Part shown: positions 28,290 to 38,737 of the stretch, one piece after another
Layout: the number at the start of each line of letters is the position of its first letter
How positions within the stretch are numbered: the stretch's first letter is position 1
Assembly: GCF_019186805.1 (NCBI RefSeq)
Contig: NZ_CP066783.1
Coordinates: 2,927,501 to 2,991,500, forward strand
Source of the DNA: Comamonas fluminis
Lineage (GTDB): Bacteria > Pseudomonadota > Gammaproteobacteria > Burkholderiales > Burkholderiaceae_C
Direction: 5' to 3'
DNA length: 64,000 bases
The notes under the pieces: model-generated
The model's database searches: none
What the model saw: only the letters and a program-made list of their open reading frames with translations
What the model was told of the DNA's origin: nothing
Translations under genes and position numbers: made by a program

Positions 28290-28366
28290 TGGTCGGAATG
28301 GCGGGATTCGAACTCGCGACCCCTTGCACCCCATGCAAGTGCGCTACCAGGCTGCGCTACATTCCG
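28290..28366 (-). tRNA. tRNA-Pro (anticodon GGG)
   Basis: A 77-nt cloverleaf on the minus strand: acceptor stem CGGAATG/CATTCCG, D arm with the AGCCTGGTAGCGC pattern, anticodon stem CTTGC/GCAAG around a loop with GGG, T arm GGTTCGAATCC-like sequence (GAGTTCGAATC) and an encoded CCA end. It sits downstream of the MerR gene, a usual neighbour of the pheT-ihfA cluster. Confidence 0.95.
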
Positions 28367-28396
28367 AAGACCTGAATTATACACAGATTTTGGAGC

Positions 28397-28843
28397 TCAA
28401 AGAGAAAGCAGCGATCTGATCTGAAAAAGCTCCTCTTTAACCTCATCAATGCTCAGCGCAGGCACCTCGGCACCAGGCCCTCTGGCCATCAGTTGCTGCA
28501 GCTCGCTATTTTTCTCGGCCAGCACTTCCAGCGACAGAATATCTGTTGCAACCGGCGACGCCGACTCCTGCTTGCCCGCATGACCGGACGCCAGTTCCCG
28601 CAGACGATTACGCGCACCGCTGATGGTGAAGCCCTGCTCATAGAGCAGCTCACGAATGCGACGCACCATCAGCACTTCATGATGCTGGTAGTAGCGGCGA
28701 TTGCCACGGCGCTTCATGGGCTTGAGCTGCGCAAACTCCTGCTCCCAATAGCGCAGCACATGGGGCTTGACCTCGCACAGATCCGCTACTTCACCAATGG
28801 TGAAGTAACGCTTGGCGGGGATCGCTGGCAAGAATGAAGCCAT
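28397..28843 (-). CDS. MerR-family transcriptional regulator
   Basis: A 148-residue protein with a winged-helix MerR domain at about 9-78 (YFTIGEVADLCEVKPHVLRY, then WEQEFAQLKP and RRYYQHHEVLMVRRIRELLY), followed by a short helical tail. This is the small MerR protein conserved next to ihfA in many proteobacteria; the ligand is unknown and there is no metal-binding Cys cluster. ATG 28843 starts the conserved part; an upstream extension lacks support. Confidence 0.92.
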   Translation of the reverse strand: MASFLPAIPAKRYFTIGEVADLCEVKPHVLRYWEQEFAQLKPMKRRGNRRYYQHHEVLMVRRIRELLYEQGFTISGARNRLRELASGHAGKQESASPVATDILSLEVLAEKNSELQQLMARGPGAEVPALSIDEVKEELFQIRSLLSL

Positions 28844-28982
28844 GGCGTGTGCAGACAGGTGTGACGTTTTGAAAGAAGAGGTGCAGCAATATAGCGCGAA
28901 GAGCTGACAAATCATGCAGACCTGCCAGCTCTTTCATTGTGCAGCACCTGATACCTATCGGCATCAGGCCTCATGCCTATGT

Positions 28983-29309
28983 TTACAGCTCGGGGCTATC
29001 GCCCTGAATCAGCTCTTTGAGCTTGCTGCTGGCATGGAATGTCACCACGCGGCGGGCCGCAATGGGAATCAGTTCGCCGGTGCGCGGGTTGCGACCGGGG
29101 CGCGGAGCCTTGGTACGGATCTGGAAGTTGCCAAAACCCGAGAGTTTGACGTCTTCGCCGTCCACCAGCTTTTGCGAAATCAGGTCGAAAAACGCGTCCA
29201 CCATATCTTTGGCTTCGCGCTTGTTCAGGCCGATCTCGTCAAACAGCAGATCGGCCAGCTGCGCCTTGGTCAGCGCGGGGCTGTCGATGCTTTCTACGGC
29301 TAGCTCCAT
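28983..29309 (-). CDS. ihfA: Integration host factor subunit alpha
   Basis: A 108-residue DNA-bending protein of the HU/IHF family, forming a heterodimer with IhfB. Visible are the helical N-terminus [20 protein letters not shown] and the conserved arm [20 protein letters not shown]. The ATG at 29309 is preceded by AAGGAG at good spacing; the longer upstream frame includes DNA next to the pheT end. It follows pheT by 28 bp, the standard arrangement. Confidence 0.97.
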   Translation of the reverse strand: MELAVESIDSPALTKAQLADLLFDEIGLNKREAKDMVDAFFDLISQKLVDGEDVKLSGFGNFQIRTKAPRPGRNPRTGELIPIAARRVVTFHASSKLKELIQGDSPEL

Positions 29310-29337
29310 GGGTCGATCTCCTTGAGGATTGAACATA

Positions 29338-31791
29338 TCAACGCAGGCGCGCAGCAACGCGTTCGGTCAAGGCAGCAATCGCGCCCTGCATGGCGGCGTC
29401 GATTTCGGCATCGGTCAGCGACGCAGTGTCGCTGCCCAGCGTCAGGCGCACGGCCAGGCTCTTTTCGTCCTGGGCCAGGCTGCCGGGCGCAGCTTCTTCG
29501 CCGGCCTTGAGCTTCTTGGGGCGGAACACGTCAAACAGTGTGGCCGAGCGCAGAATGCCGCCCTTCACTCCGTTTTGCACGGCGTCCATCACCTGTGCGT
29601 GGGTCACGGCTTCCTTGACGACCACGGCAATGTCGCGCTCCACGGCCTGGTGCTTGGCCACGGGCTTGAACACGGGCACTTGGCGGGCCAGCACGGCGTC
29701 CAGTTCCAGCTCAAACATCACGGGTGCCTGGGCCAGATCCCATTCCTGGCGCCACTTGGGGTGCAGCTCGCCGACAAAGCCGATGGCCTTACCGTCCAGC
29801 AGCACGCGGGCGCAGCGGCCGGGGTGCATGGCGGGATGCTCGGCGGGCTCGAATACGGGCTTGGCCGGGGCCAGCAACGCTTCCACGTCGCCCTTGACGT
29901 CATAGAAGTCAACCTTGGCATCCGCCCTGCCCCATTGCAACTGGTCAGCCGCGCCATAGGCCAAGCCGGCCACGCGCATGGGCTGGTAGAAGCCCTTGAC
30001 GGTGGTGTCGGATTCGACCACGGATTCGTCCTTGAAGAACACGCGCCCCAGTTCAAACACGCGCACGCGCTGGGCCTTGCGGTCCACGTTGAACTTCAAA
30101 ACTTGCAGCAGCGAGCCCAGCAGCGACGAGCGCATCACGCTCAAATGGCTGGCAATGGGGTTGAGCAGCTTGATGGCATTGTTGTTGCCCGCCAGGTCCT
30201 GCTCCCACTTTTCTTCGACAAAGCTGAAGTTGATCGTCTCTTGGTAACCCAGACCTGCCAGCTCGCGGCGCACGCCAAACGGGCTGCGCTCGTTCTCGGC
30301 ACGCAGCTTGGGCGAGATGGGCGCCAGCGGCTTGGTGGTAGGCAGGTTGTCATAGCCGATCATGCGGGCCACTTCTTCGATCAAATCTTCTTCCAGATTG
30401 ATGTCGAAGCGGAACGTAGGCGCGGTGACGCTGATGACGCCTTCGCTGGCCACAGTGGCAGGCAGGCCCAGGCCATTCAAGGCGTCCAGCACTTGCTGCT
30501 GGCTCACAGGCATGCCAATCACCTTGGCTGCACGCGCCACGCGCAGTTGCACGGTCTTGGGCGCGGGCATATTGGGCTTTTGGTCGTCCATGGCGCCCAC
30601 TTGGGTCTCGGGCGTACCGCAGATTTCCAGCACCAGTGCGGTGATGCGCTCGATGTGCTCGGTGGTGAACTCAGGGTCCACACCGCGCTCAAAGCGGTGA
30701 CCGGCGTCGGTCGAGAAGTTGAAGTGGCGCGAGCGGCCGGCCACTGCCTTGGGGAACCAGAACGCGGCTTCGATGTAGATGTTCTTCGTATCGTCCGACA
30801 CGGCCGTGGCGTCGCCGCCCATGATGCCTGCCAGCGATTCCAGACCCTGGTCATCGGCAATCACGCCCACCTTGATGAAATCATCGACCTTGATGGTGTT
30901 GCCGTTGAGCAGCTTGAGCGTTTCGCCCTCTTTGCCCCAGCGCACGTTCAGGCCGCCGTGGATCTTGTCCAGGTCAAAGATGTGGCTGGGGCGGCCCAGC
31001 TCGAACATCACGTAGTTGGAGATGTCCACCAAGGGCGACACGCCGCGCTGGCCGCAGCGGGCCAGGCGATCCAGCATCCACTGGGGCGTCTTCACCTGCG
31101 TGTTGACATTGCGCACGATGCGGCCGGAGAAGCGGCCGCACAGGTCGGTGGCTTCAATCTTGACGGGCAGCTTGTCTTGCGAGGCCACGGCTGCAGCGGG
31201 GAAGCTCAAAGCCTTCAGCGGCGTGCCGGTCAGGGCAGACAGCTCGCGTGCCACGCCGTAAACACTCAGGCAGTGCGCCAGATTGGGCGTCAACTTCAGC
31301 GTGAACAGCGTGTCGTCCAGATTCAGGTACTCGCGCACGTTCTGGCCCAGGGGCGCGTCGGCGGGGAACTCCAACAGGCCGCTGGCGTCTTCGTCAATGC
31401 CCAGCTCTTTGGCCGAGCACAGCATGCCAAAGCTCTGCACGCCGCGCAGCTTGCCGATCTTGATCTTGAAAGGCTTGCCGTCTTCGCCCGGGGGCAGCTC
31501 GGCGCCCACGGTGGCGCAAGGGATGCGGATGCCTACGCGTGCGTTGGGCGCGCCGCAGACGATGTTCAGCAGCTCGGGGCCGCCCACATCGACTTGGCAG
31601 ATGCGCAGGCGGTCGGCGTCGGGGTGCTGCACGGCTTCCTTGATTTCACCAACCACAATGCCGGTGAAGGGAGGTGCCACGGGGTCGAGTTCTTCGACTT
31701 CCAGACCGGCCATGGTCAGGGTATCGGCCAGCTCTTGGGTCGTCAGCTTCGGGTTGCAGTATTCGCGCAACCAGGATTCAGGAAATTGCAT
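29338..31791 (-). CDS. pheT: Phenylalanine--tRNA ligase beta subunit
   Basis: An 817-residue subunit of the (alpha-beta)2 enzyme. An N-terminal tRNA-binding (EMAP-like) domain at about 39-150 is followed by the B3/B4 editing domain, B5 domain, core and a C-terminal ferredoxin-fold anticodon-binding domain ([20 protein letters not shown] near 715). Length is normal. The gene belongs to the pheS-pheT-ihfA-merR set, about 166 bp downstream of pheS. Confidence 0.98.
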   Translation of the reverse strand: MQFPESWLREYCNPKLTTQELADTLTMAGLEVEELDPVAPPFTGIVVGEIKEAVQHPDADRLRICQVDVGGPELLNIVCGAPNARVGIRIPCATVGAELPPGEDGKPFKIKIGKLRGVQSFGMLCSAKELGIDEDASGLLEFPADAPLGQNVREYLNLDDTLFTLKLTPNLAHCLSVYGVARELSALTGTPLKALSFPAAAVASQDKLPVKIEATDLCGRFSGRIVRNVNTQVKTPQWMLDRLARCGQRGVSPLVDISNYVMFELGRPSHIFDLDKIHGGLNVRWGKEGETLKLLNGNTIKVDDFIKVGVIADDQGLESLAGIMGGDATAVSDDTKNIYIEAAFWFPKAVAGRSRHFNFSTDAGHRFERGVDPEFTTEHIERITALVLEICGTPETQVGAMDDQKPNMPAPKTVQLRVARAAKVIGMPVSQQQVLDALNGLGLPATVASEGVISVTAPTFRFDINLEEDLIEEVARMIGYDNLPTTKPLAPISPKLRAENERSPFGVRRELAGLGYQETINFSFVEEKWEQDLAGNNNAIKLLNPIASHLSVMRSSLLGSLLQVLKFNVDRKAQRVRVFELGRVFFKDESVVESDTTVKGFYQPMRVAGLAYGAADQLQWGRADAKVDFYDVKGDVEALLAPAKPVFEPAEHPAMHPGRCARVLLDGKAIGFVGELHPKWRQEWDLAQAPVMFELELDAVLARQVPVFKPVAKHQAVERDIAVVVKEAVTHAQVMDAVQNGVKGGILRSATLFDVFRPKKLKAGEEAAPGSLAQDEKSLAVRLTLGSDTASLTDAEIDAAMQGAIAALTERVAARLR

Positions 31792-31957
31792 AGTCAGACT
31801 CTTTGGCGTTCATGCCAGTTGCACCGTAGGCGGTCTGCAACTGGCTGGGCATGCGTACTTTTAAAAGAGGAGCTGTCAGCGCGCGTTGCATAAGGGTTTC
31901 AAAATCAAATCGATTTGAAAGGCTTGATGGATGCGCGCAAGCAGCTCACTTTTTTAA

Positions 31958-33010
31958 TTACTGGAACTGCGACAGGAAACGGATGTCGCCGTCGAAGAAC
32001 AGGCGCAGGTCGTTCACGCCATAACGCAGCATGGTCAGGCGGTCGGGGCCCATGCCAAAGGCAAAGCCGATGTACTTTTCGGGGTCCAGGCCCATGTTGC
32101 GCACCACGTTGGGGTGCACCTGGCCGGAGCCCGCCACTTCCAGCCACTTGCCGGCCAGCGGGCCGCTTTGGAACTGGATGTCGATTTCAGCCGAAGGCTC
32201 GGTGAATGGGAAGAAGCTGGGGCGGAAACGCAGCACCAGGTCATCCTGCTCAAAGAAGGTCTTGCAGAAGTCGGTGAACACGACCTTCAAGTCCTTGAAG
32301 CTCACGTTCTCGCCAATCCACAGGCCTTCGCACTGGTGGAACATGGGCGAGTGGGTGGCATCCGAGTCCACACGGTAGGTGCGGCCGGGGGCAATCACGC
32401 GGATTTCGGGCATGGTCTGGCCGGCATCCAGTTGATTGCGGTATTTCTTGACGTGCTGCACGGCGTGGCGCACCTGCATGGGGCTGGTGTGCGTGCGCAG
32501 CAAGTTGGGGGCGTGGGCCGTGCCGCCTTCCACATAGAAGGTGTCGTGCATGGAACGCGCGGGGTGGTCTTCGGGCGTGTTCAGCGCCGTGAAATTGAAC
32601 CAGTCGGATTCGATCTCGGGGCCCTGGGCCACATCAAAGCCCATGGAGCCAAAAATGCCCTCGATGCGCTCCAGCGTCAGCGACACGGGGTGCAGACCAC
32701 CGGTGCCGCGGCGGCGGCCAGGCAAAGTGACATCCAGCACTTCGGCCTTCAGGTGGGCTTCCAGCTCGGCATCGGCCAGGGCCTTGCGGCGGGCGGTCAA
32801 AGCCGCTTCGATCGCCTGCTTGGCCACATTGATGGCAGCGCCGCGCGACTTTTTCTCTTCGACGGAAAGCTGCGCCATGCCCTTCATGAGCTCGGTCATC
32901 TTGCCCGACTTGCCCAAAAACTGCGCCTTGGCGTTTTCCAGATCAGCGGGGGTGGCGGCCTGCGCAAACAGTTGTTGCGCGCTCTCGACCAGAGAATCCA
33001 ACTCGTTCAT
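31958..33010 (-). CDS. pheS: Phenylalanine--tRNA ligase alpha subunit
   Basis: A 350-residue catalytic subunit charging tRNA(Phe). An N-terminal coiled coil (about 1-90) binds tRNA; the class II core shows [31 protein letters not shown] and the C-terminal motif 3 region [20 protein letters not shown]. It starts downstream of a hairpin that separates it from rplT, so its level may be set partly independently of the ribosomal protein genes. Confidence 0.98.
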   Translation of the reverse strand: MNELDSLVESAQQLFAQAATPADLENAKAQFLGKSGKMTELMKGMAQLSVEEKKSRGAAINVAKQAIEAALTARRKALADAELEAHLKAEVLDVTLPGRRRGTGGLHPVSLTLERIEGIFGSMGFDVAQGPEIESDWFNFTALNTPEDHPARSMHDTFYVEGGTAHAPNLLRTHTSPMQVRHAVQHVKKYRNQLDAGQTMPEIRVIAPGRTYRVDSDATHSPMFHQCEGLWIGENVSFKDLKVVFTDFCKTFFEQDDLVLRFRPSFFPFTEPSAEIDIQFQSGPLAGKWLEVAGSGQVHPNVVRNMGLDPEKYIGFAFGMGPDRLTMLRYGVNDLRLFFDGDIRFLSQFQ

Positions 33011-33040
33011 ATCGACTCTTTATCGAATCTTAAAAATAAA

Positions 33041-33074
33041 CAAGGGCTAGCGCCTTTTCAAGCCCTAGCCCTTG
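33041..33074 (-). terminator. Terminator-like hairpin between rplT and pheS
   Basis: CAAGGGCTAG/CTAGCCCTTG (outer arms 33065-33074 and 33041-33050) form a 10-bp stem on the minus strand, followed by TTTATTTTT. It sits 31 bp before pheS. I found no Phe-rich leader peptide upstream, so it reads as a terminator with read-through or a second promoter, not a pheS attenuator of the E. coli type. Confidence 0.65.
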
Positions 33075-33125
33075 CTGTTTGTGCACCAGCAGCTACTGAT
33101 TTAAGAGTAACTACCGATCGTGACC

Positions 33126-33485
33126 TTAGGCAGCCAGCTTGGCCTTGACTTGGTTCACGATAGCTGCAAACGCAGCCTTGTCGTGCACAGCGATATCAGA
33201 CAGCATCTTGCGGTCGATTTCGATGGCAGCCTTCTTCAGGCCGTTAGCGAATTGGCTGTATGTCAGACCCAGTTCACGTGCAGCAGCATTGATACGAGCG
33301 ATCCACAGTTGGCGGAACACGCGCTTCTTGGTGCGGCGGTCACGGTAGGCATACTGACCAGCCTTCATCACCGCTTGCTTGGCAACGCGGAAGACGTTAC
33401 CACGGCGACCGCGGAAACCCTTGGCCAGGTTCAGAACTTTTTTATGGCGGGCGCGAGCCGTTACACCACGTTTGACGCGAGGCAT
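33126..33485 (-). CDS. rplT: 50S ribosomal protein L20
   Basis: A 119-residue ribosomal protein that binds 23S rRNA during early assembly. The sequence starts [20 protein letters not shown] and is colinear with L20 throughout ([40 protein letters not shown]). It follows rpmI by 26 bp in the conserved infC-rpmI-rplT cluster, where L20 represses translation of the operon in other bacteria. Confidence 0.99.
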   Translation of the reverse strand: MPRVKRGVTARARHKKVLNLAKGFRGRRGNVFRVAKQAVMKAGQYAYRDRRTKKRVFRQLWIARINAAARELGLTYSQFANGLKKAAIEIDRKMLSDIAVHDKAAFAAIVNQVKAKLAA

Positions 33486-33511
33486 GTGTTTTCTCCTAGT
33501 TCGTCAGTGAA

Positions 33512-33715
33512 TTACAGGCCTGCGGAAGGCAGCATCTTTGCGATGGAGCCCATATCGCCGGAATGCACGTTAACAATGCCACGCAGGTGACGCTTGTTCT
33601 TCGTGGTCTTCTTGGTCAAGATGTGACGCTTGAAGGCTTGACCGCGCTTGACGGTACCACCGGGACGAACGCGAAAACGCTTCTTCGCGCTGCTCTTAGT
33701 TTTCATTTTGGGCAT
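33512..33715 (-). CDS. rpmI: 50S ribosomal protein L35
   Basis: A 67-residue basic protein beginning [20 protein letters not shown] and ending MLPSAGL, colinear with L35. The ATG at 33715 matches the conserved N-terminus; the longer upstream frame is not part of the protein. It lies between infC and rplT. Confidence 0.98.
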   Translation of the reverse strand: MPKMKTKSSAKKRFRVRPGGTVKRGQAFKRHILTKKTTKNKRHLRGIVNVHSGDMGSIAKMLPSAGL

Positions 33716-33865
33716 GTGAATGCTCCTATTGAATTTGTGCTCGCAAGGCGGCGTGCAACCTGCACACACTTCGCTAGCCTCCGAGGCACTTATTCACCAG
33801 CCGGACTTGCATCCCACTGGCGTTTTGCAGGCAAGCCTGCAAATTCTTTATCTGCTTGTACAAAA

Positions 33866-33890
33866 CAAAAGTGGGCCAAGCCCACTTTTG
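33866..33890 (-). terminator. Hairpin with U-rich tail between infC and rpmI
   Basis: CAAAAGTGGG (33866-33875) pairs with CCCACTTTTG (33881-33890) around a CCAAG loop; read on the minus strand it is followed by TTTTG. It could partly terminate or process the infC-rpmI-rplT message. Confidence 0.6.
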
Positions 33891-33911
33891 CCTGCAAAGG
33901 CAAAACCGCAA

Positions 33912-34538
33912 TTATGCCTTATCTGCGACAGCAGGTGCAGCAGTAGCGTTATCGCCCTGTGCTTTTGCGCCTGGTGCAGCAGGCTTTTTGCCACCAGCAC
34001 GTGCCGGAGCAATCATCATCACCATCTGGCGGCCTTCCAGCTTGGGGAACTGCTCGACCTGAATGGTGTCTGCCAGATCGTCACGCAGACGGTTCAGCAG
34101 ATCCAGACCCAGTTGCTGGTGCGTGATTTCACGACCGCGGAAACGCAGTGTGATCTTGCACTTGTCGCCATCTGCCAGAAAACGGCGGATATTGCGCAGC
34201 TTGACGTTGTAGTCACCATCATCGGTACCAGGGCGGAATTTCACTTCCTTGATTTCGATGACGGTCTGCTTGGCCTTGGCTTCGGCAGCCTTCTTCTGTT
34301 CCTGGTACTTGAACTTGCCGTAATCCATCAAACGGCAGACAGGAGGAACTGCTGTCGCAGCGATTTCCACCAGATCGACGTCCAACTCACCGGCCATGCG
34401 CAGCGCTTCTTGCAGCGGCACGATACCCAGTGGTTCGTTGTCAGGACCAGACAGACGCACTTCAGGCGCCATGATTTCTCGGTTCAGTCGATGCTTGCGC
34501 TCTTCACGGTGGCGCCGATCGCGAAATTCAGTAGCTAT
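33912..34538 (-). CDS. infC: Translation initiation factor IF-3, probable AUA start
   Basis: A 208-residue IF-3 with both domains: N-terminal [20 protein letters not shown] and [16 protein letters not shown]-terminal [20 protein letters not shown] and [13 protein letters not shown]. The tail is an Ala/Gly/Lys-rich extension. No ATG precedes the conserved part. AAGGG lies eight bases upstream of ATA (34536-34538), whereas the GTG at 34545-34547 overlaps that Shine-Dalgarno sequence. infC starts at a rare AUU in E. coli, which underlies its self-regulation, so an AUA start is credible. If GTG is used, the protein gains three residues (end at 34547). Confidence 0.95.
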   Translation of the reverse strand: MATEFRDRRHREERKHRLNREIMAPEVRLSGPDNEPLGIVPLQEALRMAGELDVDLVEIAATAVPPVCRLMDYGKFKYQEQKKAAEAKAKQTVIEIKEVKFRPGTDDGDYNVKLRNIRRFLADGDKCKITLRFRGREITHQQLGLDLLNRLRDDLADTIQVEQFPKLEGRQMVMMIAPARAGGKKPAAPGAKAQGDNATAAPAVADKA

Positions 34539-34631
34539 GGTTTTCACCCTTGGATTGAAATGGCTACAACAGCGTAGCCGCTTGCGTGCAGCGCACGCAA
34601 ACGACCCGCCACGAAGAGATCACTCTCTGTA

Positions 34632-36551
34632 TCAAGCCTTAGCTGCGATGTCCTTGGCCAGCAATTCGACAAATGCATCGACCGACATCACACCGAGGTC
34701 TTTATTACCCCGGGCGCGCACTGCAACCGCTCCAGCAGCCTTCTCCTTGTCGCCTGCGACGAGGATGTAGGGCAGCTTTTGCATTGAATGCTCACGTATT
34801 TTATACGTAATCTTTTCATTGCGCAGATCTGTGGCTACTCTAACGCCTTGATTCGGCAATGCTTTTTGCAGCTTTTCCGCCACCTCACGGGCATAGTCCG
34901 ACTGGGCATCAGTGATATTGAGCACCGCCACCTGTACAGGGGCCAGCCAGGCAGGCAAGGCGCCGGCGTGCTGCTCGATCAAAATACCGATGAAACGCTC
35001 CAGCGAACCCACGATGGCACGGTGCAGCATGATGGGGCGGTGACGTTCGCCATCTTCGCCTACATATTCCGCATCCAGACGCTCGGGCAGGTTCGGGTCC
35101 ACCTGGATGGTGCCGCACTGCCATTCGCGGCCCAGCGCGTCCTTCAGGGTGTACTCAATCTTGGGACCATAGAACGCGCCTTCGCCCGGCAGGTATTCAA
35201 ACTCGCAGCCCGAAGCGCGCAGACCTTCGGCCAGTGCGTTTTCGGCCTTGTCCCATGACTCGTCGGTACCGATGCGCTTTTCAGGGCGTGTGGAGAGGCG
35301 ATACAGGATGTTGGTAAAGCCGAAATCTGCATAGACCTTTTGCAGCAGCGCAGTGAAGGCAGTCACTTCTGCCTGAATCTGGTCTTCGGTACAGAAGATG
35401 TGACCATCATCCTGCGTAAAGGCACGCACGCGCATGATGCCGTGCAGCGAGCCTGTGGGCTCATTGCGGTGGCAGTTACCGAACTCACCAAAGCGCAGTG
35501 GCAGATCGCGATAGCTCTTGATGCCCTGCTTGAAGATGATGATGTGGCCCGGGCAGTTCATGGGCTTCAGGGCATATTCACGCTTTTCCGATTCGGTCGT
35601 GAACATGTTTTCGCGGTACTTGTCCCAGTGGCCTGTCTTCTCCCACAGGCCCTTGTCCAGAATCTGGGGCGCCTTGACTTCCTGGTAGCCGTTGTCCTGA
35701 TAGACCTTGCGCATGTACTGCTCGACCTGCTGCCAGACCGACCAGCCCTTGGGGTGCCAGAACACGGTACCGGGGGAGCATTCATCAATGTGGAACAGGT
35801 CCAGTTCGCGGCCCAGCTTGCGGTGGTCGCGCTTTTCGGCCTCTTCCAGACGATGCAGATATTGCTGCAGCTCGTCCTTGCTGGCCCAGGCAGTGCCATA
35901 AATGCGCTGCAGCATTTCGTTGCGATGGTCACCGCGCCAGTAGGCGCCAGCTACCTTCATCAGCTTGAAGTGCTTGAGCTTGCCTGTGCTGGGCACGTGA
36001 GGACCACGGCACAAATCTTCGAATGCGCCTTCACGGTACAGGCTCACATCTTCATTGCTGGGGATGGAGGCAATGATCTCGGCCTTGTAGTTCTCGCCCA
36101 GGCCCTTGAAGTAGCTCACCGCTTCATCACGGGGCAGCACACGGCGCACCACTTGCTCATCCTTGCTGGCCAGCTCGCTCATCTTCTTTTCGATGGCAGC
36201 CAGATCTTCAGGCGTGAAGGGTCGCTTGTACGAGAAGTCGTAATAGAAGCCGTTTTCGATCACTGGGCCAATGGTGACCTGTGCATCAGGAAACAGTTCC
36301 TTGACCGCATAGGCCAGCAAGTGAGCGGTGGAGTGACGAATCACATCCAGACCATCGGCATCCTTGGCAGTGATGATGGACAGGGGCGAATCCTGCTCGA
36401 TCACAAAGCTGGTGTCCACCACCTTGCCATTGATCTTGCCGGCCAGTGCAGCCTTGGCCAGACCTGCACCAATCGAAGCCGCGACTTCGGCGACCGAAAC
36501 TGGAGCCGGGTATTCGCGCTTGGAGCCATCGGGGAGCGTGATGTTGATCAT
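34632..36551 (-). CDS. thrS: Threonine--tRNA ligase
   Basis: A 639-residue class II synthetase. Domains in order: TGS (about 1-62), editing domain with zinc-type His/Cys residues (to about 225), catalytic core (about 240-530) containing [10 protein letters not shown] and [18 protein letters not shown], and the anticodon-binding domain (about 540-639). ATG 36551 ([15 protein letters not shown]) has AAGGA at good spacing; the Met five codons upstream does not. The about 210-nt leader contains a candidate threonine attenuator, described separately. Confidence 0.98.
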   Translation of the reverse strand: MINITLPDGSKREYPAPVSVAEVAASIGAGLAKAALAGKINGKVVDTSFVIEQDSPLSIITAKDADGLDVIRHSTAHLLAYAVKELFPDAQVTIGPVIENGFYYDFSYKRPFTPEDLAAIEKKMSELASKDEQVVRRVLPRDEAVSYFKGLGENYKAEIIASIPSNEDVSLYREGAFEDLCRGPHVPSTGKLKHFKLMKVAGAYWRGDHRNEMLQRIYGTAWASKDELQQYLHRLEEAEKRDHRKLGRELDLFHIDECSPGTVFWHPKGWSVWQQVEQYMRKVYQDNGYQEVKAPQILDKGLWEKTGHWDKYRENMFTTESEKREYALKPMNCPGHIIIFKQGIKSYRDLPLRFGEFGNCHRNEPTGSLHGIMRVRAFTQDDGHIFCTEDQIQAEVTAFTALLQKVYADFGFTNILYRLSTRPEKRIGTDESWDKAENALAEGLRASGCEFEYLPGEGAFYGPKIEYTLKDALGREWQCGTIQVDPNLPERLDAEYVGEDGERHRPIMLHRAIVGSLERFIGILIEQHAGALPAWLAPVQVAVLNITDAQSDYAREVAEKLQKALPNQGVRVATDLRNEKITYKIREHSMQKLPYILVAGDKEKAAGAVAVRARGNKDLGVMSVDAFVELLAKDIAAKA

Positions 36552-36620
36552 GAAATTCCTTGTCAAACCAAATTTGTGTGGGGGTGGGCCAGCGCCAGAG
36601 CTTTGGAGTTGCCTGAAAGC

Positions 36621-36795
36621 AAAAAGCGCGGAACCAGTCCGCGCTTTGATGAAGGGGTCGAGAAATCTCGGGCAGGCGCGAACCGCCAGCTGCCTTTAGC
36701 AGCTGAAATACATCTCCGATGTAGTTCGCGGTGTCATAACCGTTGATGCCTTTCTCGCCCTTGTGAATTGAAGTTCTGCCATTTTAACCCGGCAA
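36621..36795 (-). promoter_or_regulatory. Candidate thrS promoter and transcription attenuator
   Basis: On the minus strand a -35-like TTGCCG (36795-36790) and -10-like TTCAAT (36772-36767) are 17 bp apart. Downstream lie a leader peptide, a three-way junction closed by CGCGAAC (36730-36724) and GTTCGCG (36683-36677), and a terminator: AAAGCGCGGA (36647-36638), TCCGCGCTTT (36632-36623) and a U run. GGTTCGCGC (36684-36676) can instead pair with GCGCGGACT (36644-36636) of the terminator arm, giving a 9-bp antiterminator with two G-U pairs. Confidence 0.65.
36696..36737 (-). CDS. Putative thrS leader peptide (13 residues)
   Basis: MTPRTTSEMYFSC followed by TAA. Three of thirteen residues are Thr, at positions 2, 5 and 6, and their codons flank or lie in the 5' arm of the junction stem (CGCGAAC) that must open for antitermination. 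The spacing to a possible AAGG is longer than ideal (11 bases), so translation is not certain. If real, ribosome stalling on Thr codons when charged tRNA(Thr) is scarce would favour thrS expression. Confidence 0.5.
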   Translation of the reverse strand: MTPRTTSEMYFSC

Positions 36796-36797
36796 AC

Positions 36798-36829
36798 AAA
36801 AAAGCGCCCGAGACTTTCGCCCCGGGCGC
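36798..36829 (-). terminator. Intrinsic terminator of aceA
   Basis: GCGCCCG/CGGGCGC (36823-36829 and 36804-36810) form a GC-rich stem read on the minus strand, followed by six U residues. It separates aceA from thrS. Confidence 0.88.
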
Positions 36830-36869
36830 ATAACCCACTTTTTTCTTACCTAGACAGAGATACCAACGA

Positions 36870-38201
<1,332 letters not shown>

Positions 38202-38737
38202 GTTGCACTCCTTAGCGGTTAAAACGGGATGGGTTGGTGTTCGTCCTTGGGATCCACTGTACGACGCTCAATCGACTTCAATTACTCTTATGTCTTATAA
38301 AAGACTATAAATTTACGCCAATAAAAACAACAACTTATTTTTCATTTTCGCAATGCAAAAACCAATTTCTCGTATTGAGAAATATTGCGGCACTGCAACA
38401 TTTCTATTTTTCGCAATGCGAAATCAAAATCTTGCCTAGTGAAAAATCAGCGCTTCAAAGCGCTGCAATGACCGCTACCCTCCAATGAATTAGTGCATCT
38501 GAACGAGAAAAGCAGCTGATTCCCTGCACTGGGCCACTTGCCGCCCCATCAATTGCGAGAAAAACAACAGCCAACAAGACAGGCACACCATGCGCCTTCA
38601 TCGCGAACCCTGCTGCACTGCAGCAAAGCCCAGAATCTGGCGTATATCAGCAACAGTTCTGTGACAGACCCGCACAGCAGGTGGCAGCCGCTATGCTTTG
38701 TGCCCAAGCTCTCTGCCTTTGTCCAGTTCCTTCAGTC
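38202..38737. other. AT-rich regulatory region upstream of aceA
   Basis: A 536-bp gene-free region. The half near aceA is AT-rich and holds an array of palindromes (38345-38423). A hairpin CAGCGCTT/AAGCGCTG lies at about 38448-38465, and TGCTGCACTGCAGCAA (38611-38626) precedes the DMT gene. An 84-codon open frame at 38234-38488 shows no protein-like features and is not annotated. Confidence 0.75.
38345..38423. promoter_or_regulatory. Operator array upstream of aceA (four palindromic sites)
   Basis: Site 1 TTTTCGCAATGCAAAA (38345-38360), site 2 TTTCTCGTATTGAGAAA (38366-38382), site 3 TTGCGGCACTGCAA (38385-38398), site 4 TTTCGCAATGCGAAA (38409-38423). Sites 1 and 4 share a core and their centres are 63 bp apart, six helical turns; sites 1 and 2 are 21 bp apart. 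The phasing suggests cooperative binding by one regulator on one DNA face; site 3 looks like a different motif. Confidence 0.6.

Larger units (their letters stand above)
36552..36869. other. Intergenic region aceA-thrS
   Basis: This 318-bp stretch has no protein gene longer than the leader peptide. It holds, from right to left, the aceA terminator, the predicted thrS promoter, the attenuator structures and the thrS ribosome-binding site. Confidence 0.8.

Noticed and set aside
29329..31893. 854-codon open frame on the plus strand opposite pheT
   Set aside because: It is an antisense shadow of a GC-rich gene; the translation has no domain features, whereas the minus strand encodes full-length PheT.
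33041..33126. Phenylalanine attenuator before pheS
   Set aside because: A terminator hairpin exists, but no Phe-rich leader peptide or alternative pairing could be found upstream.
36677..36737. tRNA-Thr-like mimic in the thrS leader (E. coli type operator)
   Set aside because: The hairpin loops read GGA and a TAAAG-type loop, not a Thr anticodon, so tRNA mimicry is not supported.
35340..36746. 468-codon plus-strand frame over thrS and its leader
   Set aside because: Shadow of thrS; it also crosses the attenuator and the thrS start region.
38234..38488. 84-codon frame in the aceA upstream region
   Set aside because: AT-rich, low-complexity translation with no ribosome-binding site; the DNA is better explained as an operator array.
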